From positions 62,001 through 126,000 of the forward strand of contig CAMXCT020000471.1 in the NCBI GenBank assembly GCA_947184155.2: a stretch of 64,000 nucleotides of DNA, written 5' to 3'. This document shows, in pieces, positions 34,976 to 48,400 of this stretch; position 1 is the first letter of the stretch, and each line of letters begins with the position of its first letter. A model generated the notes under the pieces. It did no database searches. It saw nothing but the letters and a program-made list of their open reading frames with translations, and had not been told where the DNA came from. The stretch comes from Cladocopium goreaui (Eukaryota > Sar > Dinophyceae > Suessiales > Symbiodiniaceae). Position numbers and translations under genes: made by a program.

Positions 34976-35132
34976 AAACCTTGGATCATCAAAAACCTTG
35001 AAGTCATTTCTGGATCATCAAGAATCATGACTTGGATAAACCTCATGAAACCATATGAAACCTCTATTTTTTTTGGGGTGAATCCCCCCAAGGATTCCCA
35101 TTTTCATCCCTCCAAATCTGCTGGATCTGGGC

Positions 35133-35274
35133 TCGAGAGATTCGACATATTTTTCTTCATGCGCTGGCACCTCATTGGGCCCGAGCCTCGGAGATTTCAA
35201 ACGAAAAGCATTGCATCCAGTGGCTTTTGGTGGAGCAGATGTTTCTCCAAAGAGACCTCTACTGATAAGATTAT
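35133..35274 (+). CDS. Exon of unassigned gene
   Basis: CTCGAG acceptor: RHIFLHALAPHWARASEIS, then CIQWLLVEQMFLQRDLY; TGA follows. Helical, protein-like. Confidence 0.5.
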
Positions 35275-35570
35275 GGCTTCATGTTAAAGTAGTTAAAGCT
35301 GATTTAGCCCTGAAAATAATATGAATTGTCGGCAGCAAGATGAAGAATAACTAATATGGATGGTTCCTAAGTCATGATAGTCATGGGGGTACCCCTAGAT
35401 CATCCATTTATAAATGGCGTATTATAACCCATCCAGCTATTGGGGATCTTCCATCATGGGAAAGCCCATATGAACACCTAAAGCGGAACCTGACAAATCT
35501 ATGTGCAAATGTTATGTTATCTTTCTTTTTTAACTAGAAGAGGGACAAGAGTTGAGACCCCCTCTGGTTT

Positions 35571-35707
35571 TGGATGCTTTTTGTTGCCTATGTACCTCCT
35601 AAATCCACCCTGGCTGCGAAGTTGAACCTGCTAGGGGGGCCAGCTGCTGAAATGGCCGAAGCCGCTGGAATTGCGGCAGCCTCGGCACATGACGCGACGC
35701 ATGGCTG
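35571..35707 (+). CDS. Exon of unassigned gene
   Basis: Frame WFWMLFVAYVPPKSTLAAK, then LNLLGGPAAEMAEAAGIAA and SAHDATHG. Hydrophobic start and Ala-rich helix; a GC or GT donor follows. It may be the last exon before the CFAP210-like gene or part of its 5' end. Confidence 0.5.
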
Positions 35708-36440
35708 GGTGAAATTTTCGTATCGAAGCACTGGATGAATCATGTACTGCAAATCATAGGATTATCCACATAGAATGATAATGAATAATACATACCGAGA
35801 ATACGGTGGGGTTGGGGCGCCTGCCGATGCCAGCAGCACTAGTGGTTTCAAATGGTTTCAATAGTCACGAAGATCCCAACTTTGAAGATCCCAACTCACC
35901 CAGTCATGCCAGTCATGCCTGGTTAGTCGTGATTAGACCATGTTGAATCCTCATTGTTAGCCACGAAAACCCCGTTGAAATCACAGTGCCATGGTCTGAT
36001 GGCTAAATCGTCTTAAATCAGCAGTGTTGCTGGTAAGCAGGAAGAACATGGTAAAATATTGTTGAATATGAGCATTCTTGCATATGTTTTGCAAGTTAAA
36101 TACCTGTTTTTCTGCTTAATATCCAGAATTATATTCTATAGTTTAAGATGGTGAGATCATCAAAATTATCCCACCATCCCCATATTTGTTGGTGAAATTA
36201 CAACGTCTCTGCTGCTTAAATCATATGAACTCAGGATTGATTGGGTCATTTATGGCTATGTCACCACGATTCTTCACGTTGACATCACATGAAATCAAGC
36301 AAACTCCACCCAGGTTTTCAGTTTGAATCACCATTTTCATCCATTCAAAATCAACCGGATTGAACCATAACTTAACCATGTTTCACCAATTTTCCCAGTT
36401 TTTTTCACGGGTTTCCACTCTTTTTTCCGGCAGATTTCAG

Positions 36441-39400
36441 GTGATCTCCGCCTCAGAGCTGCGACGCATCAAGGATGCCATCGGCGTGAGCAATGCCCGG
36501 GCCCAACGCCGTGGGGGATTTTTCATGGGGATTTTCCCCCAGGGGAGATGGGGATTTCCATGATATATCATGATATTTTCTACATATGTCCACCTTTTTT
36601 TTGTTGGGCATGTGGTATGTCAAAATTGTTTAAAGACTTTATACAAATGTATTCAGGAATGGTTAGTTCAATATGTTTTTTTTTGGTTGTTTGAATAGGA
36701 TTGAAACCCAGAAAATATGGCAGTTTTGATGGGAAAATGCTGATTCGCCGGGTACTGTGGTTATTTTTGGGTCTAGCCTATTTTGAGACAAATCCATGCA
36801 GAGATCTTTTTCATGATATTTTCCAACACATTGATTAGATGTGTTTTCATATGCTTGTGCAAAGAAAGTGCATTCAGAAGTACTCGTACTTAGTCGGCAT
36901 TGACTTCAGCTATTCTTTTGTTTTGGAGCCGTGTTACAGCTATAGAGGCGGTGTTTTTTCATCCAAAGAGAAACTTGGAGATCCCATGGGAATGGCTCAG
37001 CAGAACCTAATGGCACTTGGCAGCCAACTTCCGAGGGAAAACAAGTGGAATTCTTGGACTAACGTGGTCTTCTCACTGGATATATATGGATATATTACAT
37101 ATTCATATAGAGATACATATAGAATATAATATAAAATCTGTTGAGCAATTTTGAGTGGCTGTAACTCTAAGTCCAAATCAATGCTGCGTGCTTGTGAAGA
37201 ACATCATCTGTCATCGACCACTTCGATCAAGACAATGACTGATCCGTTTTTTTTTTGCACATTCGGCACCAACAAAGGGATGTTGTCGTGTTGACCTACG
37301 TAGACTATTGGAATGGGATGCCCAGCCAATTTTGGATAGTGTATCGAGGTTTGAGCCAGGCGCCAAAGATCCAAAGGTTCGTTGCTTCTATTCCAAGCAT
37401 TGTTGAAATTGAGTAAGATCTTTTATTTCGTTTTAGTTTTCTTCAAAGATAGTTTCATAATTTTTCGTTTCCATGTCCTACTAATCCTTTCCCCTAATTC
37501 AACATACCCCCAACCACTTGGTTTGATATTGCATCTGTTCATGACTTGGGGTCTCATATGGGCGGTTCATTAATATATATATATGTATATTGTATATAAT
37601 ATATATATATGGTATTTGCAATTGTATCATTCTCAATATTGGGATTGACCCAGCAATTATCAAAACAGCTTAGTTGATTGAGGTCTTAGTCTAGTGATTC
37701 ACATCTCCCGTTTGGAAAATGTCTGGATTAGTTCGTGAAATCACAATGTCGTGTGATATGTGACATGGTCAAAACCATGGTCAAAACATAGTTTACGGTC
37801 ATCCATCCAAAAAATTGGGAATCTGAAAATAATGGGTCCAAGTAAATCCCTATTCCCGTCGAGTTAACCATTGGGGTTTCCCGTTTTGAAAATGATCTAC
37901 AAATGATGGACAACTTCCACATCCATCTCCGTGAGGTGGGGGATGCTTCAGATCCTGCCCAGTGCCCCCGGCCGGTGCGTGTTTTGCGTAAAATTTTAGT
38001 GGACTTGCTGCACTGGCACTGAAAAAGGTTGATAAATGGGGATTTTTTTGGGGATTTTACGATTTTACCAATAAATGACAGGATACACTGCGGAATGATA
38101 TATATATACACACATATATCATATATATATATATGTGTACATATACTACTATGTTTCTTGGGTTTGTCTGAAATGCAAGTTACCCCCAGAAAAACGACGA
38201 CCATTTAGATGGAACCATGATTTACGATGAAATTTCAGAGGGTACTATATTTTGAGACCCAACTGCCTTTTAAGCAAGTGATCACACTATTCGGAGAAGC
38301 TGTTGACATTTTGTTGTTTACAGGTCGATAGTTAGCCAGCCATCAAGCAATTTGCCTTGTTATCCATATCCCCACGACCATTTTCTGGCAAGATTCTTGA
38401 GGTGAGCACTAGGACACCAGGGTTTTGACCCATTCCCATGTCGGCATTTGGGATTTTGTCAACAGATTTGGTTTCTTTCGGGCAATGGTCAGACATAATT
38501 CACAAGATATCACAAGATCTTGGACCATCAGTTGATGGCTGGATGAACATCCATACCAACCGATTCATCTTTAGCTGGGAAATGGGTGGTGTGAACCCAG
38601 CGGAGCAGCGTTTTCAGTGTGGCAAGCCATCCATGACATTTCAGTATTTTTTCGGTTGGTGAATCTTCGTGGGTTTGTAATGTACCCTCTGGTAAACTAA
38701 CATAGCTATGGAAAATCACCATTTTTAGTGGGTAAATCAACCATAAAATGGCCATTTTCAATAGCTATGTTAAATTACCAGAGGGTACTACATTTGTTTA
38801 AATTCTTGTGGGGATTGTGATAAAGCAGACCAGATACTATAGGAATGATCAGGAATGCCTAGATTAGCCAACTAGTATTAAACCCAGATTTTGGTGTCTA
38901 ATGAGTTCCCCTTTCCAGCAGACATTCACCACCAGAATTTGGGAACATTGAAGATGAAATGCCATTCGACCTACAGTAACAACCAGGAAATGTAGCCTAT
39001 CCTCCTATCATAGAATTGGATGATGGGAAAATTTTAACCGGAAAGCCCTATATTTGATGGTAAAAACATGTAAAAACCATGGTTTCCTGTAGATTTTCCC
39101 TTAAATCAATCCAATGACATATGGTTTTCCTATGGTTTTCCCTTAAATCAATCCAATGATCCTGGGTTCAAGACTCGCCACACGATCGCGATCGCCAGGA
39201 CCAAGACTCGTGCGCAAGTGTTGCATGAGAAGTCCCAGGTCGGGATCTGAAAAAATCGGGGATGGGACTTATTATGTTGGATTTACACCATCATAGAATA
39301 GTTATTGTAGAATATTATAAAATATTATAGAATATTATAAAATATTATAGAATATTATAGATTATTATAAAATATTATAGAATATTATAAAATATTATAG

Positions 39401-42400
39401 AATATTATAGATTATTATAGAATATTATAGAATATTATAGAATATTATAGAATATTATAGAATATTATAGAATATTATAGAATATTGTACTGTAGAATAT
39501 TATAGAATATTATAGACATAGGATGAAATAGGTCCCTGCAGTGTCATGCTTTTCTTTTGAACATTGGGTATACCAAAAACTGCGAGGAAAACAACACAGG
39601 GATGCAGCCGACAATGAGGATACCCATTTTTTTAACCTCTGGTAAACATCACCAACAACTATGGAACATCACCATTTTTGATGGGTAAATCATTTCTATG
39701 GCCATTTTCAATAGCTATGTTTGTTTACCAGACGGTATGATACCGTGACATGGACGCATCTGTCAAACCTGGAATCTGAATGAATCTGATGGGATGGTGG
39801 ATGACTGGCGGGTCCACTTCAGAAGCGACAAAAAAAAAGGTACATGAGATTCCTGAGCGAATCCAATGGAATGGTTAGAAAAGTGGTTTGATTATGTTTG
39901 ATTTGCAAGATGATGAATTCATTTCCACTTTTTATTCCACTTCCATCATTTTCCATCCATCCAACTGGCCATTGCCTTGTTCAACATGGTCATTTCAGCA
40001 TAGCTCAGCATAGCTCCGCCCTGGCTTTTCGACATTAATAAGACCAGGCCCGAGCCAAGACCTGGAACAATACCTTAGAAGGCAGCCGAAGAAAGAAGGC
40101 GGAAGAGAAGAGGCGCGGTGGCATTTTTTGGGGCTCAGCTGGCCCGACATCTGGATGAAGGGCTGGGAAGTTCCTTCGAAGTTGGATGGACATGAGAGTG
40201 GCATAGGAATGGAAGCCATGATGACTTGGTGCATCAAACTCGACCATAAAGTGCGGGCAGGAAGAAGTTGGAGATTGAAGAACTTGAGAGGCAAAAGGCG
40301 CGTGAATCGGGCGAGGGTGGGCCATATCAGCCAAGGCATACGATATTTGGTACCTGCGAATGATGGAAAAGCACGGAAAACAACACCAGAATTGGATGGT
40401 TGATCATCTTCCATTAGATTGCCATAAATGGAGGTATAATTACCACATTCTGGACAAATCCAAATCACATGATTGGCGATATCATCATTATTGCCTTACA
40501 ACACCCATATCATATCATATTATATGAAATCATCATTCGATGGGTTACATCACCAATTTCTTGAACAAAAAACGTATTGCTGTTGATATATGATGATATA
40601 TGTATATATATATATAATTATATATAGAGTATATATATAGTATATATATACAAATTATATATATATATATATCTATTTACAGTAAATATCATAACAGCTA
40701 CATCTATACTATATACTGTATAGATGCTATATACTATATCTATCTACCATGGCATATGTAGCCCACTAAAAAATCCCATCGACAGATCTGCCAGGTCGAT
40801 GCCGAAGAGGCCAAGATCCAATTGGACCAGCGCAAGGCGACCATCGACCGTGCCTCGGATGGCTTCGCTTAGCGCCCGTTGGAGATGGGTCCTACGTTTT
40901 TTTTGGAGAAAACACTATGACACCACTATTAAACAATATGATAACATATGGATGTTATGGATGTTTGTTTGTTTTTTGGGGTTTCCCTGCATTTTTTGGG
41001 TTGAACAGATTGTCTGTTGATTGTTGCTACCATGCTTTTCTTGCCAAGTTGTTTTGATTTTCGGTTGGATTTATGTCTTGCTGATGCTTATTAGTAGTGA
41101 CCGAAAGAACCAACTCAGAACGCTTGCGGCTCCTCATTGCACCCGAAGGGCTCCCCTTGGTGAACAATTATTGTATAAAAGCTGCAAAACTGTTTCACAT
41201 CTAGGATTTGTACTGATATATATAATTCTCCATTTTAAGCCAATACCTGTTGGTTTCCATGTTTCGTTCAAGCGACATCTTCCAGTGATTTCTTGCGTTC
41301 TGAGCAGCTTAGGTGCCAACAAGCTTCTTTACGAAGAGTTGCGGCCTGAGCGAAGCCTCAAGTCATTGGGGAGACCCCAAACCATTGGGGAAACCCCATA
41401 GAAATGTCACGTAAATGTTGGAGAAACCATTTGGGGTCGTCTCATCTTTAAGGGATTTTTGGGGTCAACCCTGTTGTGGCTGTGAACTGATCAAGATGTG
41501 ATCATAGGATGATAAAGGTGGAGATATGGAGACAGGAAATGATCTACAAATGATCTAATGGTGGGTGTTCCTATAGTCTATAGTGAGTTTACTGGAGGCA
41601 AATCCCTTCTCCCCGAACTTAGCATCTCACCTTGTGTCACCTACCTGAACCTGCCCCGGCCTCTAAAAACTTTGGAACCGTGGTGATTATTTGTGTTCCC
41701 TCAACTGAAGCAGTCATGCAAAGAGCCCAAGAGCCACCAATCGGGGTTGGGAGTACCCAACAAAATGGATACAATGGGAGTGTAGCACAAATATGTTAAA
41801 TTAGTCATGTTGTTATGAAATTAATGCATTCCCCAGGTAGAGTCCTGAAACCACAATGATGCCCAGAATTTGCACGTCTCAGGAAAGATATATAGCTGGA
41901 CATGGGATGTTTCACTCTCGGGCATGTTTCCTGCTGTTTTGTTTGCGTCAGCCTTCCGGTGAAGTGACGCAGGTCAGATCGAATGAAATCCTTCCACAGC
42001 AAGATGATGCTATGCGATGTCATTGCAGAACGCGAGGTGCCCACCAGAGTTGGTCGGTGGAGCACATACGAAAACCATGGCCCATTCAGAAAAGCCCTAG
42101 GATACTTAGGATACCCTAGGAATTCTAAGAACCTTAAGTAGTTTGAAAATTGAACCTTGGTACTTGCAGGAAACCCTCTGGCCAGGCGCAAATGTCGCTG
42201 AGAGGGGAGCTGAAGAAGTGCAACACCTAGTGGTTCAACGGAGGGCGGACATAGAGGATTTTCGCGCAATCCGAACGAGGTGGATCACCTGTTGATCACC
42301 TCATGATCACTGAAGGATCTGAAGGTGTCTGTGAATATTTCAGAGATGCACTCCTTTTAAGTCCTTTTCTCATGTCGTGGTTCCCACCATTGTGGCTGTA

Positions 42401-45400
42401 GCAGCTGCCGCTGTTGCCGAGGCTCGAACAAATCAGAGAGGATCGTTTCTTAGAGATGGAAAAGCAGACGCTTGGTGCCGGAAAAGTCAGAGCTGAGGGA
42501 AGAAGATGTGATGAGATGTGCCAATGTTGTGAAGATGACCAAAGAATGGAAAGCAAGGAAAAACAAGGTAAAGCATCTTGAAACATCTTGGACCTACAGG
42601 CAACATGAAGCAACTGGCTATTTGATATCACCAGTGCCCGGGGAGTGCAGCTGCCCAGGTCATACCAGGTCAGCCGCGCTTTAGAAGTTGAGATGTACTC
42701 ATCGGTTTTATGATTTGATAGTCTTTAAAAGCCCTTTATTTGATGGTGAAGTCCCATTCATCATACCAGTGTTTGATGATCATATACATATATACATATA
42801 CACATTTCAACATATATATATATATATACACACACATTTCAACACATATGTATATATATATATATATGAGCAACCGTAAAAACCCCGGCAATACTAAATA
42901 TGTATTCGACGGACATTGGCTTATGGAAATTGATGGAAATTGTTAAAAACACGAGGTAAGCGATGGGACCTTCCCAAATTAGCGATACCCCTTTTCAAGG
43001 TTATGTCATCATATTTCTCTAATATCCACATTAGCGATACCCAAATATCACATATTATTCATAGTTCATCACACACATATATATATATATATAAATGCAG
43101 CAGTTTCCTGCAAGCGATACCCCCCAAGTTTACCATATATCATTATTGTACAAACGTGTGGTAAGCGATGGGACCTTCCCAAATTTGTGGATGTCCTTTC
43201 CGTGAACCTAGGGTTTTCACAATCGCTCATATATATACACATACACATCATACATATCATACACATATATATATATATATAAATGTACCTATACACATCA
43301 TGTGTATATATATATATACACATTTCATATATATATATATATACATTTCACATATATATATATATATGTATACATTTCATATATATATATATATACATTT
43401 CATATATATATATACATTTCATATATATATATACATTTCATATATATATATATACTAAGTTCACATATATATATATATACACATTTCACATATATATATA
43501 TACACATAATATCATATCATATATATATACCTTACTATATAAGTGTTTTATGATTTCCCACTTTCCCAGAGGTGCATCGCCTGTCAGGAACTATAGAAAG
43601 ATGTTGGAGCGAGAGATGAAGGTGCAGCCCCAAAAAGATCTGAAAGACCCCGGGTTGCCATGGTTGCCGCCCTGTGAAAAACAGCACAACGAAGGAATTG
43701 AGGGGTCTGAAAGCAATTCTTCAATCTCTGTTTTCTAGGTTGCTTCTAACAATCATACTGCACAAATGCTTGAGACATATAGTAAAATATTTCTATGTTC
43801 CAAGTTATATGATTTCATATTGCATTTATCCCCTCAATGTCCGACATGATTACGAATCATCCCCTGCTGATTTTAACCCCCATGATACGACAGGAGAAGG
43901 AAACCAAGGAGGAGCTCTCCAAAATCGCTGCCAAAGCCCAGAAGGCGAGCATGGCGGTTGCCATGGATTTCTTGGATTCATGAATTCTGTGGCTTGTTTG
44001 TTAACCATGAAGTTCACCCGGTGATCGCTCTTATTCGCATCCATTTAAGTGGGATGATGACCCCTGAAATACGACTTTTTGAACCTAAGGGAAGGGTGGT
44101 TCAACGACGAAGCGGATTGAGATGGCAAGACTCTTCGGGTCAATCAGCGCCGAAATTTATCTCTCTGGCCAGATGACTGTGTGTTTGCTGTTGATGGAAC
44201 AAAGTCGTCACCTACTTAGATCATGATGTATTTGTCTTGAAACATGATCAGCTGTAGCTTTGATGATTATGATCAGACACAGATATGTAATCTCTACGAA
44301 AACCAGACCGTGTCGAGATTGTTTTCCAAGAATCAGTGGCTTTATGGCAACCAACCCACCACAGAAAGTGATCGACACCTGAGAGGGCTAACTCTTGCCT
44401 GAAAGCTGAAAGGAGCAGCTGGCGGAATACAAGGAAAAGCGCTTCCAAGAGGCCTCAAATGGCGCTTCAAAGAAAAGTCGGTGAAATGCAAGGATTTCAA
44501 GCTGATTATTGACAATGGCAATACCCACAGTGCAACTTAACAGAGGTTAACAGATCCCTACTTGTAGATGATTCATCCCATTGACCATGGGGATTTCAAT
44601 GGACTTGCCATTATTTTGCGTTTTTTTTTGTGGAGACAAACAACTCCATCTCCTGAAGATCATTCATTCGGCCAACGATGTGGCAACTACCATTTGTGGC
44701 TGGTTATGGGCCTTGCTTTGAAACCCTGACATTCCTCAAACATATTGTATACCCAATAACTTTGCTACAGTTCCTCGAGTTGGTTTAAGGGAACATCTAC
44801 ACGACCCTCATACAGTTGATGAAAAAACGATGGCTTGGTGTGGGAGTCACTGCTGAAATATTGGGTGTGTTTAATGACCGCCACATGGAAATGCGATGGG
44901 TCCTTTGGGGATATCGATGAGGATCAAGAAAAACAAGAACTATCAATTATTGGGAAATATTTCAACAACAATTGGGATACAAGGGACAGAAGGGGGATCG
45001 CACCAACATGAACCAACTAACACCGGGTTGGACTCACAACATAAACAAATATACCCCATATATAGACAACATATATGAGAATATGAAGCAACCATGCTGG
45101 GGATATACAGGCAGTACTCAAACAGGTGAGGAAAACATCTTCAAAAAGTGATTCGCACTTGTAATCCCGGAAATGTGCTGGTGAGTTGGGGATAGATTCA
45201 GATCACAAACCAGCCAAGCCTTCAAGATACTTCGCTTCAACGAAAGCTGACTTGCCCTGGTCTGCTGGAACAAATGACAGTTGTTTTCTTCCGCAAAACT
45301 TAGACATATTGACATACTGGAACCTTGAATTCCTGAGAAGAATGTTGGCAAATTCACGTAAGCCTCAAATCGCTCCGTGTTGTTCTTTCCATTATCACAA

Positions 45401-48400
45401 AATGGGATAGCCATCATGAAATGCTTGTTGATTGGATCCAATTCATAGGGAACATATAAACCTTGTGATCTATTATAATATAATGAAGTCATATGAAGTC
45501 ATTAAAACTATCCAATTACAGTATTTTGATCATATTTTACCCAATTGACAGGGAGATCTTCATGGATTTCTGAAAAACCCCTGACGTCTTCACGTCGCCT
45601 GACGTCTTCCAGGTCGAGGACGCCATGTTGGAAGGCGAACTCTTGCGGCGGAAGGCCATCGAGGTGCAGAATTCTTGAGGGGCTGATGTTGGGGGAAGCT
45701 TGGGAGTCAGTTTTTAATATTAACAGTCGCAGCTAATAAACATAATTACGTATATAATCAGGATATGTATATATATATATATATATCAACAGTCACAGTA
45801 TGTCACAGGTAATCAACATGACGCCCAAATCAGAGGTTTTTTCATGTGTGTGTGTGTGGCAAAACGCAACTATCATAAATGACAATCAGCATTTTTGGAA
45901 GGGTTTCGCTGAGGAAAATGGTGTAAGCAACAACGTTGGTGATTTACCCTCTGGTTATGACTAACAGTTCGCCATGGTATAGATGGCCCATAGAAATAGA
46001 TGGTTTACCTATGAAAAATGGGTGGATCTTTCCATGGCAAACTGTTAAATAACCAGATGGTAGCCATATTTAACCAACTGAAATGGGAATTCCAAGCCCT
46101 ACGTACGTGAACATGACCCGTACTGCTGCCAAGTCAAGTGGATTCGGTACATTTCGGTCACCTGTAGCGATGTCCGTATCAGCTCACAGGGAAGCAGCAT
46201 TATCTATCCATGTATGTAGTTTATATAATTCATTATTGTTTTTCATGACTAAGATATTGTAGAAATATGATGCTGTGTTTGCATCACAGACGTGATATTC
46301 AATACATTTCAATGTATATCATATTATCATTTATGTTTTTCACTTTATATAATATACATATATAATCATATAATCATATATGTATATATATATATATATA
46401 TATATGTACATATACATATATACACAATGAGTAGCTAGTATTATTTCTAGTTGTACATGTAACCTGCAGAGGTCGGATACGTCTCGTCTTCCTTGCGAAA
46501 AAATGCCCAGGACCTGGAAGCCGAGAGAGGAGCTGAAAAGAAGCGACGCGACATGGCCGTCAAGGCGGGACAAAAAAAAAAACGGCCATGCATTGCTGGT
46601 CAGGTGGATTACCCTTTGGCGAATATATTAATGTCAATGTCAATGAGTTCATGATATATTAAAGGTGTTTAGTGGTGTTTAATGGTGTTTAATGGTGATA
46701 CTATGGTGTTTAGTGGTGATACTATAGTGATACTATGGTGATACTATGGTGATACTATGGTGATGAATGGTGATGAATGTGGTGATGATTGACAGGGATC
46801 CTTGGTCATCAACCATGGCTAAATGGAGGTTTACAGCTGGTAAGCCATCATTGAACTGACTGGGGGATTCTCCGGCAAGCCATGTTTGATTACCTTGAGG
46901 GTATATAGAGTAACCCCCAAAAAGATGCAGAGCATTTAAGGGATTTTACACATATTTCATTAGGCTTCTACTTATTCTACTTTCAAACCATAGTCAGTAC
47001 AGTAACCACCCAAAAAAGATAGGTTGATTTTTACCTCTTACTTTAGTAGGGATTAGTTGGCTTTTACTCAATGCAAATTGCAATTGAAATTTAGGACAAT
47101 TTTACTTTTCTATCCATTTTTGAGGGTGCTACAATCCTTGTAATCCATTTAATGATGATCGTGAAATGGGAATGTAGTCCCTCTGCCCTCTGTATTGAAT
47201 ATGGCCGTAGAAGTTCTAGCTCGTGTTCTTATTTCAAGTTCCCTATTATTGAGGGTATTCAAGATTAGGGCGACCGTGTTTTAGAGCAGCGAAATGGGAT
47301 TGAGTGAGTGGTAACCCATGTAACTGCATATATATATATATATATGACCCTTATTGGGGGAGATGGATATCATATATCATAGATCATGTGTTGAAAAGTG
47401 GCATACAGATGAGCAGTTGAAGATGCTATTGAAGTATATTGCCCCTGGGATGTCCTTCACTGGGGAAGCCACTAGCAAGCTGGTCATTGCTATGCAGGCG
47501 CAGAAAGAGACTCAGAAAGCCAATGAGTATCTGAAGCAGATCAAGGTGCCATGGGCTGAAGATATCTGTAGATGCTATGAACAATCACCATTTTTCATGG
47601 GTAAATCAACCATAAAATGGCAATGTTCAATAGCTATGTTAAATTACCAGAGAGTACATGCTAGCTAGTTTGATGGAACTTCAAAAGTCACCTGCCAAGA
47701 TTTGTTGGGAAATGCCTCGACTGATACTTTACTTGTAGCACAAGTGAGGCGAGGCATGCTCTTTTGGTCTTCTTTCGCACCTTGTTTTGCAGAGGTATAT
47801 TTATATAATATAAATATAAATATATATAGATATAGATATGGATCAAAACCTATTGTCTCATATTTTGGAGGGGATGAAACCCCATTTACACCCATAAAAA
47901 CCCAGCTATTTTATTGCAGTTCACCAGGATCTCACTGAGTGACGGCTAAAGAGTCCCAGCATTGCCAGGCAGAGGACATGCTTCGGCAGCAGCAAGAAGA
48001 AGAGAAGATTGAGGAGTCACTGGGGATCGCTGGGGATCGCTGAGAGCCCTGAAGCAGTGCGTTTCCTGATGGATCTGATGGCTTTGGGCTTTGCCCGCTC
48101 CAGAGTGTCTGTTGACTGCTGGGTTCATTTCTGACCATCCTGGAACAATGATGATCCCGGTGAACACTTCACTAGTCACTAGTCTGTTTCCAGAGCTGCC
48201 TTGTCAGTCCCTCCAGGAATACGCCAAGCGTAAAGAGAAGATGCTGCAACTGAGGAAGCAGAAGGAGGAGGAAGTCTTTCAATCAAAACAGGCGGAACAT
48301 CACGAGAGAGAAAAGGAGTTTTAGAGTTTTATGGTGGATCTGGTGGAACCTTTTCTGTATTCTATGGTATTTCTATGGTATTTTGGATGCATTCTTGCAG

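Larger units (their letters stand above)
36501..39172 (+). other. Large first visible intron of the CFAP210-like gene
   Basis: GC-AG intron (CCCGG then GCCCAA; acceptor TTCAAG). Contains a family-1 element (38683-38787), a family-3 element (39012-39102) and TA tracts; no further exon was identified. Confidence 0.6.

Noticed and set aside
39160..39180. GGTTCAAGACTC resembling a tRNA B box
   Set aside because: No matching A box or cloverleaf upstream; the bases are the acceptor region of a CFAP210 exon.
39995..40468. 157-codon minus-strand frame
   Set aside because: It overlaps two CFAP210 exons (40048-40112 and 40261-40297) whose + strand reading is fixed by the protein family.
43283..43738. 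151-codon + strand frame with a Tyr/Ile/His-rich start
   Set aside because: Most of it is the TA-CATTTCA array. Only the last third (YRKMLEREMKVQPQKD) looks protein-like and it has no confirmed place in the CFAP210 chain.
47946..48179. Minus-strand frame over 47969-48013
   Set aside because: Shadow of the CFAP210 exon AEDMLRQQQEEEKIE on the + strand.
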